Positions 19,930-31,827 of a DNA stretch of 64,000 nucleotides are shown piece by piece. Source of the DNA: Flammulina velutipes (Eukaryota > Basidiomycota > Agaricomycetes > Agaricales > Physalacriaceae); NCBI GenBank assembly GCA_011800155.1, contig CM022375.1, forward strand, positions 1,860,001 to 1,924,000, in the 5' to 3' direction. The notes below the pieces were generated by a model, which saw only the letters and a program-made list of their open reading frames with translations, did no database searches and was not told where the DNA came from. Both the position numbers and the translations under genes were made by a program. Within the stretch, counting starts at the first letter, position 1. The number at the start of each line of letters is the position of its first letter.

Positions 19930-21574
19930 CTAGAGGTGCCGTGGATCCATCTCTATTAGCTCTAACCCTCCACGCCCTGGACCTGGACTGGTCGTCACGT
20001 CAGAACGCCCCGTCGACACTCCCCCGAAGGAGAATGAATTCATAAACGACGAAGAGCCCGTGGAATCTAACGGTTCCGCATCCAGAATGGAAGAGAATAA
20101 CGAAGGTGAATGTGGTTGGGTATTCCGTTGTTTCTGTATGAGCAGGAGGATCCTTGTGCAGAAGATTGAATGGAGGACACGTTGAGGACTGCCGTCTGGA
20201 TTAGCTCTACGTTCCAGCCACGGTGGGGGAGACTCACGTTGCAAGCCAATTTGCCAAATCCTTCCGGGATGACTGAAAGTTAGCTTGGTATACGTTGAGA
20301 GTAGGCGATTTCTTACCCGGTTAAGTATCGGCACTAAGACATTAGCGAGAGTCAGGCCTGTAAATTCGTCTTAGTTGATACGGTCTTTGAAATTATTGGA
20401 CACGAACAGAAGGCGTAGAAATAATATAAAAGGCCTGAGAACTTGTTAGCCACATGGAAAGGCAATCATTGGGGGAATGAACGCACCATTGTTCAGGTAG
20501 AGACTGCTGACCCACGAGGAGTGAGGTCGTCTTACTATTCGCAATCAAGTCAGCCACGTTGGGTTGAATGGGCATGACAAAACTACACACAGTGCTGCCA
20601 GGCCTTTATAGCCATCAAGGTTGCGATCACTGCGTATCGGTCTGAGTGCGCTCATAATGAGGAAACAAAGATTACTTACCGGTCTCACAGAGAAGCAATA
20701 GCATGTACGATCCCATGATGATGGGACTTGCATAAACCATATTACAGCCAGCCTCGCTGTTCCGTTCATCTGTGCAAGGGGAATGAGCTGCTCATGATAT
20801 GATTCGAGTGAAAAGAATTCAGACAAATGAGGGATTTCAATTCCATGTCTATGAAGACGAAAGATGGAACAGCAACACACTAGGGATCTATTTCAGGCTA
20901 GCGGATAACTAGAGGAAGATGGAAACTCACGGTGAAGAGGATGATGAACCCGTAGAGGACAGACCGCCGTCGTTCCCAGATGGCGTACGTCCTCAACATG
21001 AGGATGACTGCGACGATTATGATAAGGGAAGGATGCTGAATTGAAGCTAGGGCTTGATGCGTACTTTCACACAGAAGTATACCACACGCGATGAACCCTA
21101 GAATATTGGATGAGTCAAACACATCGGAGGAGAGTATAGGACATACAGGTGAACACTTTGGTGTTTCGTAAACATTTCTGGAGCGGATAAGTGATAAGAA
21201 CGAGTGATGGCTGATTTAGATTAGAGTTTTATGCTAACCTCCGGCGAGCTGACCGACATATGCACTGAGGCGAGATGAGATGGGACCAAGGGATAATAAT
21301 GGGATAGACTGACGATCGAGCGATATGAAAGTATCCACGAATGGTAGATATCGGTTCAGGAAGAACAGAAGTGAGCTGAACGAGAATGGTTGCGACCAGA
21401 CGTGCTCAACCTGATAACGCCAAACGTTCAGCTCGGTGACAGCTCAAAGACCGAGATCCCCACCTCTTGGTCCAGCGTACATAGCAAATCATAAACCTAT
21501 AAATCACACTTCAATACCACCCAAATATACAGGCTGATAGGTGTACGTACCAAAAGCGTCCCGCTTGCCACCAT
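19930..21574 (-). CDS. DUF6533 multi-pass membrane protein
   Basis: Fifteen exons, 308 residues. Exons: 21551-21574, 21464-21496, 21314-21410, 21239-21264, 21147-21177, 21065-21097, 20931-21007, 20825-20879, 20680-20769, 20591-20641, 20487-20534, 20408-20434, 20317-20357, 20238-20272, 19930-20188; all introns GT-AG and the sum is in frame. The DUF6533 signature is VYDLLCTLDQEVEHVW, then NRYLPFVDTFISL. Later come WFIACGILLCEIILMLRTYAIWERRR and GCNMVYASPIIMGSYMLLLL, then LYYFYAF, LANVLVPIL and the closing TPQRVLHSIFCTRILL typical of the family. About seven membrane segments are expected, with a Ser/Pro-rich cytosolic tail. The role is unknown; the family is greatly expanded in Agaricomycetes. 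Confidence 0.85.
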
Positions 21575-22605
21575 GGAACCCGGGATAAGGTATATCTACA
21601 CATTCTAGTCAAAAGTGACTCGGTCACCTACCCTTCCTCCCACTCACCTTTTTCATGGCGGTACTGGCCTATACCGACATACATAAAGAGGGCGGGGAGT
21701 AGAATACAAGGCCAAGGGGAATGAAAATCATCATGAAACGAGATGATATGGTTGCACGCGGATGTTCCCCATCAGATCGAAAGGCTCCGTTCCGAATTCC
21801 CGAAGCTCCTGCTGATGGATTCGCATGGGCCGCCACGAGGCCGCCGGTACCTTTACAAAAGAAACTTGCGCCACGCTCCAAGCTCGTCTGTAAACACTTC
21901 AAACTCGTGTTATGCTTCCAGATATAGGGAGGCTGAACAGCCAGGTAGTCAACACTGTCTTCCTGTACCCAACCGCTAATGAACATATACACACTGCAGC
22001 ATCAGCAGGAGAAGAGTTGATACTATCAAGCTCCTGTTGGGCATGCTGCTTGAGTTCCATCTCTGGGCTATAGACTCAGAGGTATGTTTTCCCATAAGTA
22101 GATCCAATCATACACGCGTCCTTAGAGCATGATTCAGGCTCGCGAATTCCGTGATTCTGGCGTGCTTCAATCCTTTTATCAATGTCAATGGTGGCGCATA
22201 AGAATATATAGAGGATCGGAGGAGGTCAAGTCAGAACTGAGAAGGAAAGAGATATTTTATGCTTTTTGGGATCGTATCTTCCTTCTCTCCTGTAGTCTTG
22301 AAAGACTGGCTGCATCAGAAGGATCAATCATCGATGCAGATCAGTGGCGCAGTGTCTGTATATGATGTCACGTGATCACACGCGTTGGTGTTGTTGAAAC
22401 TGATTCTTACTCGGAACCGTCATCTCGCCTCGACTGACCTGGCTTCCCAGGTTTTTGTATCTCTGCCAATTCATCGAATTACCACCCGCACCTCGCGTTC
22501 GTGGGCTCGCTCTTCCTGTACCGCCTCAAACTCCCGCAAGGCTCCAAGACATGTCGAATGGCTTGACAACCTTGGACCATAACCGCGGTTCGTGTGCCTC
22601 CTTAG
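21575..22605. other. Intergenic, no resolved gene
   Basis: About 1 kb between the DUF6533 start and the first clear exon of the Mug135-like gene. The last 150 bases (about 22455-22600) look partly coding (VPPQTPARLQDMSNGLTTL) and may be the 5' end of that gene in another frame. The rest shows nothing. Confidence 0.35.
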
Positions 22606-23110
22606 CTGGAACTAGACCAACGCGTCGCCTTTATAAATGGCCATGCCAGCAACACTGCCACTCCATTGACCGCAGACGTATTACGCCTACGCAACATCTT
22701 TCGCGAGGAGTTGGCACCGATCAAGCGTGAGCTGTGCGCGATTCATCGCTTGGCCATTCAAGTGCGCTATTTCTTCCCCTTGAAGGTCTACACTAAGAGG
22801 ACCTGTGTTAGGCTCGCAATACGGACTTCCAGAGACTGGGTTTTGAAGAATTCATCGTTATTCCTTTCATCAACGCTGAGGGCGCTGGGGAGCATCCACA
22901 GGACGTGAGGATTCGAAGCTGAAACTTCATCATGAGCTAATCATTCATGTCTAGTACGGTTTACCGCCCTTGACGAATGAGCAAAGGGTACATGAGTTGA
23001 CTGATGTCGAACTCAACACGTACATGGACAAGTATGGTGTACCGAGGACTGGTAATCCACCCAGACATACGAATGAAATGAAACTGAAGGATTTCATTGG
23101 GTGTACTTAA
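22606..23110 (+). CDS. Mug135-like C-terminal domain protein (5' end unresolved)
   Basis: Three exons support each other: 22606-22761, 22812-22904, 22955-23110, all phase 0. They encode TPLTADVLRLRNIFREEL, then DFQRLGFEEFIVIPFIN, then YGLPPLTNEQRVHELTDVEL and a C-terminus ending KLKDFIGCT. The order (helical coiled region, FxxLGFEE, VxFxxG-like strand, LPPL plus an IG-ending helix) resembles Agaricomycete proteins with a Mug135-like C-terminal domain; that assignment is from memory of the pattern and is moderate. I could not find an initiator: the upstream candidate ATG at 22551 is in a different frame and no ordinary intron joins it. Either an exon is missed or the gene is frameshifted. Confidence 0.5.
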
Positions 23111-23351
23111 TCACTATCCCATGAATAGTGTTGTATAGTTCCCCGGCCGCTGTATTCGTGTAATTCGTCGGTTCGTGCCTCTATACTGGCGCGCATGCAC
23201 TTCCGAAACATGGTCCAATTCTTAACGTTTTATTACTAGTGCGAAGCCGAAATCTGCCTCGAGCTCTCTCGCGTTATGTATTACGCCACCCAGATGTGAA
23301 TCCAAATGAAGGGAGTAAATTCGCCAATTCTTCGCGCGCAATTCTCTGGCT

Positions 23352-25555
23352 GATTATTAAGAGCCAAAGCCACATAATACTTCGTGAAGAAGCTAGTATA
23401 TGAATGGTACCAACCTGTAACGAGTTCTATCAGCCCATGTATCCCATTCCTGCCCAAATTGCTCCCGCAATACTTGGTCTTCCCTTCTGCAGCGCGTTAT
23501 ACAACAGTACGAAATCAACAGCACGGGAGTAATCAACACCATAATGTATATCCTTCCCATAATGTGTTGGCTGCACCCATGTTCCACGAACCACGACCCA
23601 GTGCTGCACTGAACGACGACCTCTCCCCACACGATCATGATCCCTCCGGTGTACGATGGATGTCGCACGAAAGCATACGGCCCGGTTGTGATTAACCGGT
23701 GGTCTTTGCGGATAGCTACGTCGAAAGTGAAGAATCGGCCTAGCTCTCGGTAACAAGCGAGACGAAGTACTGATCCACCGATCGTTAATGCCCATCCAAA
23801 GGCAAACGAGGAGGTCAGCATAGGGTTTGTGCGCATGGATGGTATCACTAGTTGATAGATTTCATGAGAACAGCTCACAGCATGAGCAACCTTAATCACC
23901 GTCAGTGAATAATTTTCAGGAATAAGATGCGTATACCGACTTTAAGGAAGGCGCAGAGGCGAGGAGCATGCCTCCCAATGGCATCAGGTGGTAGCCTCTC
24001 TTCTGGGGATGACTTGTAGGGCGGGGTGAGCGCTAGCCAAACACAGCCCATGCTGAGGACCAGAAGAATAATTTTGACCGACGTGAAGATGAGTTCTGCC
24101 ATCACGGATTCGAATGGTCCTTATTGGCAGCGCGTCTTTATAGCAAACAAAATCAGATGTTATACACCGAAGATGAACGTTATCTATGACTCACATACAG
24201 GATGACCTTGACGGTAATGGTAAGGAATTAGAGAAGAGAACTCTCATGGCTTCAAGTGGGCATCTAAAGTAAGTTACATTACCAGAGGCTCACAGAAGGT
24301 AGTAAGTGCCACCACGGGAACATCTGTGTGTATACGTTAGAGGTGAACGTTTAAATGAAAGTAATGGTACGCACAAAGTGAGTCCCTCCAACATCTTGAA
24401 AAATGATCTGAATTCTGGGATGACACCTCTGAGGGTCTTCCCGTCGTTCTGCGTGCCCACAAACCAGCAAAGGCAAACAATGCGGTTTTATCTCCGACCA
24501 AGAATGACCTTTTCATATCCCAGTGATCCGTAGATCGAAGAACAGGTCTTGAGAGTTAATTCTGGAACGTAGGGCAAATCCCGGCTGTCGCAGCAACGCC
24601 TACATGAACGCACCATGGAGATCCGTTGACATATCGGGACGTTGTACATCGTAGGAACATGAGACTGAGAAGAGAGAACCTGACTTAGTTGGTCAGACTC
24701 CAGATGACGCGTGGGTGGATCTCCGTGGTCACCGCCTGAGCCACCAATGGGCGCGGTGTTTAGTTCCTCCAGATTAAAAGAAGTAGATCCAGGGAATGGT
24801 CGACGAACCAATCAATGCCTTTAGACGGAGCTATATCAATGACCTTCTGGAAAACCTCTAATACAGCCTCGATCAGCTGTGGCTCTCGCTGGAAAAGTAT
24901 CTCTTACGGGAGAAGAGATTGAGGGTCTCGAAGTACTACACTGCCAGGAGTAGCGGTAGCAGTCAGCGGGCAAATACCGACAACATCTCGGAGTGCATTG
25001 ATATTCGAACCAGGTTTTTCTGGCTAAGGCTAGCCGAGATACACCAAAGTCGTGTCAGAGAGTGCAACGAACGTAGAACATATAGACGCATAGCCAGGAT
25101 TTCCAGGCTACAAAGTCGTCCCGGATTTCCTCCATGTCTCCAGTGCGGCAAAGATTCCTCACAATTTGGCTGTGAGCTGAGGATCGATAGCAGTGGGGCG
25201 ATAGTGGAAACTGGACTGAGTCGGCGGTTTGAAGAAGGCAGCTCAGAGAAGGCCATCGCGGTAATTAGAGCGTAATAAGTCGAGCGCAATAAGTATTGCG
25301 TTCCCACGCTACGGCCCGGAAACGTCCGTTGATGTGGCGTTGAACTCTCTCACATTGAGATGTTCCTACATCTCTGATACCACGTACCATATTAGTTTTA
25401 TTAGCTTCTTGGTCAGTTATCGCCTATACCTGTAGCCTGAGTAACAATACGCTCATGAGCGAGGCTAACGAAAGATCAATCGCTCGCTATGTATGTACTG
25501 TACAACAGTATTACCCATCCCAGGTATCGATCTAACTGCTTTCCTTCTGCTACTC
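23352..25555. repeat. Tandem segmental duplication, unit 1
   Basis: Collinear with unit 2 (25582-26943). Shared landmarks are the start (agccaaagccacat), the full ICMT-like 3' exon, a segment near 24350 (gaaagtaatggt, gcgcacaaag), blocks near 24535-24960 and the block at 25265-25555 (agtattgcgttcccacg, acggcccggaaac, tctaactgctttcctt). Unit 1 is longer because it keeps ICMT exon 1 and other segments lost in unit 2. Confidence 0.8.
23393..24102 (-). CDS. Isoprenylcysteine carboxyl methyltransferase-like protein, copy 1
   Basis: Two exons, 23941-24102 and 23393-23890, with a 50-nt intron using a GTCGGT donor (copy 2 has GTTGGT at the same place); 219 residues. The N-terminal anchor is ILLVLSMGCVWLAL. 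The ICMT/PEMT signature GPYAFVRHPSYTGG lies in the C-terminal half, followed by a second membrane pair and the terminal EDQVLREQFGQEWDTWADR segment typical of ICMT-type SAM-dependent membrane methyltransferases. ICMT methylates the prenylated C-terminal cysteine of CAAX proteins such as Ras and mating pheromone at the ER. Whether this divergent member does so is inference. A truncated tandem duplicate lies at 25630-26127. Confidence 0.8.
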
Positions 25556-25581
25556 CTTTTGCATCGCGCCACAGTTATATA
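24103..25581. other. Non-coding part of duplication unit 1
   Basis: No convincing gene in about 1.5 kb. The sequence recurs, with gaps, upstream of copy 2. The last 300 bases (about 25265-25555) match the promoter region immediately before TMEM19 (26700-26943), but no TMEM19 coding sequence follows here. Confidence 0.5.
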
Positions 25582-26943
25582 TCAAATTATCAAGAGTCAA
25601 AGCCACATACATAATGCTTTGAGAAGAAGTTAGTATACGAATGGTACCAGCCTGTAACGAGTTCTATCAGCCCACGTATCCCATTCCTTCCCAAACTGTT
25701 CCCGCAATATTCGGTCTTCGCTCCTACAGCGCATCGTACAGAGGTACGTGACTAACAGCACGGGGGCAGTCAACACCACGATGTATATCTTTCCCATGAT
25801 ATGCTGGCTGCATCCGTGTTCCACGAACCACGACCCAGTGCTGAATGGGACGACGACCTCTCCCCACATGATCATGAGCAGTCCAGTGTACGATGGATGT
25901 CGCACGAAAGCATACGGCCCGGTGGAGACCAACCGGTGGTCTTTGCGGATAGACACTTCGAAGGTGAAGAGTTTGCCTAGTTCTCGATAGCAAGCGAGAC
26001 GTAGCGCAGAGCCAACGATGGTTAGAGCACATCCAATGGCAAACGAGGGGGAAAGCATGAGGTTTGTGTGCATGGACGGCCTCAGTAGTCGATAGATTTC
26101 ATGAGAGCAGCTCAGAGCATGAGCAACCTTAGCGAAACCACTGTCAGCGAAGAGTTATCGAGAGTAGGTTGTGTATACCAACTTTGAAGAAAGTGGAAAT
26201 GGACACGGCATACGTAATGAAAGTAATGGTGCGCACAAAGTTATTCGTGCCTTTTGGTGGGTCGAAGAACAGTTCTAGAATGTACCTAAAAAAGGGCAAA
26301 ACCTTTCAGAGGAGAAGAATCTCTTACGAGTGAAGAGATGGAATATCCCAACGATTGGTGGGGCGAAGAACAGTTCTGGAATGTACCCCAAAAGGGCAAA
26401 TCCTTTCGGAGATTTCTGAGTCTTACCAGTGAAGAGATAGAGGGTCTCGAAATGGCAGTAAGTGCTACCCCGCCAGGAATAGTGGTAGCCCAGAGACAGC
26501 GCGCCTAAGTTATATCTCAGAGTGCATTGCGATTCGAACCAGGATTTTTTTCGGCCAAGGCTACCCGCAATTATACCGTATTTCCTCCATGTTCCCAGTG
26601 TGGCAAAGACTCAGCTGTGAGACGATGCTTGATAGCCGTGCCGTGGGGCGACACCGGAAACTGATGACGGTTTGAAGAAGGCAGAGCCCATTACGATAAG
26701 TGAGTATTGCGTTCCCACGGCACGGCCCGGAAACATCCATGTGGCGTTGGACTTTCTAACATTGAAATGCTCATACATCTGGTACCATATTAGACTTAGC
26801 AGCAGCTTCTTGGCCAGCTACTACTTATACGTGTAATTTGATTAACAAGCTATTTATCGAGCGAGGCTAACAAAAGGTCAATTAGCGCATCATCCTGACC
26901 CGGGTATCAATCTAACTGCTTTCCTTCCTTCCGCCACTATTCT
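25582..26943. repeat. Tandem segmental duplication, unit 2
   Basis: Second unit of the tandem duplication. It starts near agagtcaaagccacat and ends directly before the TMEM19 ATG at 26945. Relative to unit 1 it lacks ICMT exon 1 (the sequence jumps from the exon 1 splice site to the block found at 24350 in unit 1), and it is shorter in the non-coding part. It contains an internal near-repeat (gaagaacagttct, gaatgtacc, agggcaaa at about 26255-26305 and 26365-26405). Confidence 0.8.
25630..26127 (-). pseudogene. ICMT-like protein copy 2, exon 1 deleted
   Basis: The 498-nt 3' exon is intact and the same length as in copy 1, with GPYAFVRHPSYTG and EDRILREQFGKEWDTWADR conserved and no stop codon. 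The acceptor (ctaag) and donor (AAA then gttggt) of the intron are kept, but the sequence before the donor no longer encodes the N-terminal membrane anchor and offers no in-frame ATG for at least 23 codons. Translation could only begin at an internal ATG such as 26073, giving 147 residues that still hold the signature motif. It is therefore either a recent pseudogene or a shortened gene; the clean frame suggests the loss is recent. Confidence 0.65.
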
Positions 26944-26944
26944 T

Positions 26945-27809
26945 ATGAACATCCCTTACATTCCCCTCTTCTTTGCTACCCTCTTAAGCGCCCATGGACT
27001 GCGTAAGAAGAGTCTATCACCGAGTGGCGCAGCAACAGCATTCATCGTGGGCGCATGCATGTTGGCCGGCCAAACGCGCGTGTTCGGTGTCGCCTTGATC
27101 GTTTTCTACCTCTTGGGAAGTCGTGCAACAAAATGTGCGTATCTCAAATCATTGGGTACACCAACTTACGCGTTCCGTAGATGGCAAACAACGAAAACAG
27201 AGACTAGAGGAAGGTGACGCGGAGGGGTATCGAACGGGGTGGCAGGTGCTCAGCAACTCAGCGTCTGCGGCGGTGTGTGCTGTCTACTGGAACTATCTCT
27301 TCAGAAACGAAGCGCGCCCGAGTTGTATCGTAGACTCGGACGGAGGATGGAGCCGTACCCTTGTCTTTGGCGCCCTCGGACACTTTGCATGCTGCCTCGG
27401 TGATACGCTTGCCTCAGAACTAGGGATACTCAGCCCGGGAAAACCACGACTCGTCACGACGTGGCGTCCCGTGCCGCCGGGTACCAATGGAGGTATGAGT
27501 GTTGGCGGGACTGTGGCGTCAGTGGTTGGTGGCGCAATAATGGGCGCAGTCATGGGTGTCACAGTTGCTCTGGAGGGATGTTCGTGGTATGTTCTGCCAG
27601 AGATGGTTGCATGGGGAGCACTAGGAGGTGGCGCTGGAAGTTTGGCGGACTCGTTGTTGGGAGCTACCATACAGGAAACGAGGTATAGCGAGGAAAAGAA
27701 GATGATAACGGGGAGCGGGACCAGTATTAATGGATGGAACGTACTTACGAATAACCAGGTGAACGTAGTTTCGAGTTTCTTCACAGCGTTATGGATGGCA
27801 TTTGTGTAA
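26945..27809 (+). CDS. TMEM19 / DUF92 family membrane protein
   Basis: Two exons, 26945-27134 and 27181-27809; 272 residues. Motifs of the DUF92/TMEM19 family: an N-terminal hydrophobic segment with LSPSGAATAFIVGACMLAG, GSRATKYGKQRKQRLEEG, GWQVLSNSASAAV, CCLGDTLASELGILS, TTWRPVPPGTNGGMS and SLADSLLGATIQETRY. About six membrane helices. Plant and cyanobacterial relatives (VTE6 type) phosphorylate phytyl phosphate; the fungal and animal role is not established. It stands at the right edge of the ICMT duplication, so its promoter exists a second time without a gene near 25265-25555. Confidence 0.9.
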
Positions 27810-27964
27810 TGTCTTGTCTACCGTAATTGCGATCGAGCATTTCCGTAACCTCAGGACATAAGGTTACTAATTCATTTAGTATGCTGTTATTTTGCACAAG
27901 TCAAGGTATGTAACCTCCAAAATAATGGTCGCCACGATCGAAGAGAAAGATCAAACTTGACCTG

Positions 27965-30900
27965 ATGCAGTCATCACTCGTTGGGTCCATCTTTGAACGA
28001 AGCTCTTCTTCTACTCCTCGGGCGCCAACGACGTCACACCAATCTGGATTTCCAGTAGCACAACATCGATCCAAAGCCAAAAGTGCCTTCGCTCGTCGAA
28101 GAGAAGAAGAAATCAAAGCAGCAGCGGGATCATCATCTCGGCCGCAACAAGTTCCCGTTGTCGTGCCCCATCCTCAGTCTACACAGCCGCCGGGAAATGA
28201 AGAAGCAGACGATTGGCGCTCAGATGTTAGTCGCCAGAACGAAATACGAGTCGCTAATATGACGGATGAAGAACGCGAGCAGGAAATGCGAGATATTATG
28301 CAGCATTTCGGGCCTGGTGTGGGAGATATCTTGAGGAAGGCAAAAGAGTCGAGGGAAAGCACTAAAAGGAAACGAAATGTGCGTGCAGCTCTTCGCGTCC
28401 ATTGAAAAATATTCATCGGTATTCTAGAGTGCAGAGACGGCTAATGAGCGGCCTGTTCATCCAACGTCCGATATCAGTCTGCCCGAAGGTATGTGGATTC
28501 TTTTGCATTCGACGCATTACGCTTACATCTGACAGTCCCCTTAACCCTTGAAGTACCTGCGCGAACAGGTAACACCAGTTAGCACTGGCATTTTCTGGCC
28601 ATGCACTCTAACTGGTTATCTCAACAGTTTCTCCCCCTTTGGCTTCAGTGCCTCCTGGATCGCTGTCGGCGACTAGCACTCGCCCATCGACGCCTACCAG
28701 GTCATCCCGAAAACTTCGATTCGCCCAAGTATCGCCACAAGATGTACATGTCTATGAATCAGCACCGCCATCCCCTCGAAAAAAGAGTCTTCTGGCCCTT
28801 CCTCCCCCTCCTCCCCCAGGTAGCGACAATGACATCGTGTCCTTGGGATCCTACTCACCAAAGGGCGTAGACCCCGAAGAAGGCACCCCCGAGTACATCA
28901 GACGCCGCTACTTCCCTTCCGCACCCGCTGCCAACCCAGATCTGGCGTGGATGGCATCCTCCATCGCCTCAGAGAAAGCATCCACAGACGCGTCGCCGCT
29001 AGACGAACTCCGATTCGATCTATCCGGGAACCTCATCCCCGCCTCACAGTCACTCACGCTCCCGACTCATCTGGGCTTGCACCACCACGCTGAAGGGACG
29101 CATGCTGGATACACAATCGACGATGTCTTTATGCTGGCCCGGTCCACCGTTGCCGCTCAGAGGTCTGCCATGCTAGGCATACTCGTAGGCCTGGCCAAGT
29201 GGTTGCGAGATGGATGCCCAGGCGCGGAGGATGCAATACCAAAAACGAAGATTTTGCCTCTGTTGAAAAGGATCCTGTTCGCTGGACTGGAGGCGCTTCC
29301 CGAACGAGGCAGTGTCGGCGCGCGAGGAATTGACGTGGCATGGCAATGTCTTGTTGGGTGGGAGGCTACCGAAATCTCCAGCTTGGATGTCCCGCTCAAC
29401 GAAATCGACCTGCGCTTTGGAGAGGTCGAGCTCAACCTTCCTGGATCAACAACGTCAGCGCCAGAGGCGTCTGTGTCCGCTCTCGTCGATTCGCTTCCTC
29501 TGGACACGGTCCTCCCTCAACTCACCCCTCTCGTTAGTTCACCCCCTGACATTGGGACGACGGAAAGTGAGCGCACGCTGACTTCCAACCAACATCAACT
29601 CCTTGCCATCGTACATCGACTCGCGAAGCACTCGACGGCAGCAGCAGAGAGCATCGTACAAACTTCGCGCTTGGTCGCAGGCTTAGTCAACACTTTCTTG
29701 CTTAGGGCAGAATCGCCAACACCCATTGCTCTCAATTGTCTTACCACTCTCATCGTCGCCTCGCGCACCAATGCCAAAGCATTATGTGACCCAGCAGATG
29801 CCCTTCTCAAATTTGTTGCGATATCTCCTCCCGTGACCGATCTTTTAGTTGGGACGTTGCGGGTTTACACTGCGTTGGCGAGATATGGGCTGTACTCGCA
29901 TTGTGCTACCGACGCGCAGGAGCTCTGGATGCCTCTTTGGCGCGCATCCGATGAGCGGGTTCTTGAGGCATGGGTGGGGCTCGTTGAGGCTTGGATAATA
30001 TGTGCGACGGACCCCCATCGGACGACGCCAGACCATGATATTCTTTGGAGTCGGGTCGTTGGGTGGGGTTGGGGCCAAGACCTCTTGGGCTTGAACCAGT
30101 TGAGCGAACACTCACAGGCAGCGATATGGCGGGGCATCTCTGCATGGTTGGAAGGGGCACGAGTCAACGGAGTCAAAGGAGGAGAGGCAGAGAGGGAGAC
30201 GGCGTTCAAAGTCCTGCAGCCCAGTTTTGCGGAGCCTATGGGTAATGGACGGGTGGTTTTGGCATCTGTGCTCACTCGACTCAAGGAGGCGCTTATGGAC
30301 CTACGGAACTCGTCGTCACCCTCGTTGAAGACGCTTCTCGCAGCCTCAGAAGATGCACACACATTGACATCAACTCTACGGTTATCCATCGCATGTTCTT
30401 CAAAAATCGACTTTCCCATCCCCCAAATTTCAGAGCTGTGCGCGTCGATTGTGTCACATCCTCTGTGGTCTCTGCCTCGACAGCCCGGATTGGCTGGGTT
30501 GTACGCGGGTGTACTCTGTCGCCCGTTCTCATCTCTTCTTGCGTATTATCTACGATTTGCGCGCACGGTTCCCGGAAGCTCGACTGACTCATGGCTTGCC
30601 CAAGCATTCGTTATCCTTCCTCGTCTACGAGTGGGAGACGAGGATATCGCTGTAGACATCATATCGGAGGTCACGAAGATAATGGACGAGAATTGGGCGA
30701 AGCAGCGCGGGTTGGTGGTTCCGCCGGTTATATGGGAGAGGGGAGGATTGGGAGTGCTGTTGCCTATTTTTCGGCATGTCGTTCAACCCGAGGAGGATGT
30801 ACGTGTGGCACCATTCGTTGTGACGCCGAGGTCGATATTGGAATCGACAACGGCGCGGTTACCGACGACGGTGTTACTGACGACGGAGTGGCATCCGGAG

Positions 30901-31827
30901 GGACTTCCACTACATAGGGACTGGATGCTTGCACCCATCGACCACGTCTTGAGGTCCGGACACGAGGCATCTGTCTTCAAGCGAAAGGGCGCTTTTCCAG
31001 ATGATTGGGATACGTCGGAAACGGAGATTGTGCGGGCGAGTTTGTTGTTGGCAAACTTTGGGTCGGAGGTGGTTAAGCGATTTGCGTCTGCTTTGGTGGG
31101 TGAGACGTGCATTGGGAGGAGCGAGGCTGTGTTGGGGTGTATGAAGGTGTTCATGCTTGAGCATGCACAGGATCATGATAAGGGGGAAGGGGAGGTGTTT
31201 AGAGATGAGGCGGTGGGAGCGTTGATGGAGCGTTTGATGGCGCAAGCAGGGAGGAGAGAAGGGGAGGAGAGTTTGGAAGATGCTGCGGTGCGGTTTCTGG
31301 GGAGGACGACACCGTTCTTCCAGTACTACACCGATTTTGTGGCGCTCTACGACGCTATCTCGTTCGCCCACCCGTTGTTCACGCGTTTGCTTCTGCCGCC
31401 TACGAGCATGCGGTACGCAGTGGATTACCGGAAGCATCTTTGGGTGGACTATGGGCACCTTATCAGGACGATTCGTGTCAAGGTGGATGTTGGGGATATG
31501 AAGGAGTATTTGTATCCTGTGGAGGGGAACCAGGAGATGATTGGGGCGTATGTGAAGGCCCTGGTTAGTGGGGCAGCGTCGGAGGGCTTTACACATGATG
31601 TGGCGCTGCACCATGTGGCGTGCAATGTCTGGCAGCGGCATGGGTCTGGGTCTGAGGCTGCTGCGAAGAGGCTGTTCAATCTTGTGGCGCAGGGTACGGC
31701 GGATGTGGTAAGGGAGGTGTTGGTGTATGAACTGAGCGATGACGTTGAGGAGAGATTAGCGTGTGTGAAGAGGTGGTGTGGTGGGGATGTCGCTGAAAGA
31801 ATGAGGTTACTCTATGCTGCCCGGTGA
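27965..31827 (+). CDS. RNA polymerase II-associated protein 1 (RPAP1)
   Basis: Four exons: 27965-28378, 28428-28488, 28536-28568, 28628-31827; 1235 residues. RPAP1 helps assemble and import RNA polymerase II. MQSSLVGSIFER at the start matches the conserved RPAP1 N-terminal peptide. RPAP1_N is around residues 90-115 (NMTDEEREQEMRDIM). RPAP1_C is around 295-350 (DELRFDLSGNLI, LPTHLGLHHHAEG, AGYTIDDVFMLARS). The rest is a long helical solenoid as in other RPAP1 proteins, ending without a special motif. The N-terminal exons are short and Ser/Pro-rich. The 33-nt third exon is needed to keep frame. Confidence 0.93.

Noticed and set aside
22129..22365. Open plus-strand frame of 78 codons upstream of the Mug135-like gene.
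   Set aside because: No domain, no splice link to the downstream exons.
24488..24811. 107-codon minus-strand frame in the non-coding part of duplication unit 1.
   Set aside because: Not preserved as an open frame in unit 2 and no recognisable domain.
24980..25040. Possible tRNA or tRNA-derived element: ATTCGAACC (reverse complement of a B box) in both duplication units (about 24993 and 26531).
   Set aside because: The reverse complement gives GGTTCGAA, but no T-stem, acceptor stem or A box pairs around it in either copy.
30910..31641. 243-codon minus-strand frame inside RPAP1.
   Set aside because: Shadow of the long RPAP1 exon; His/Arg-rich composition typical of an antisense frame.
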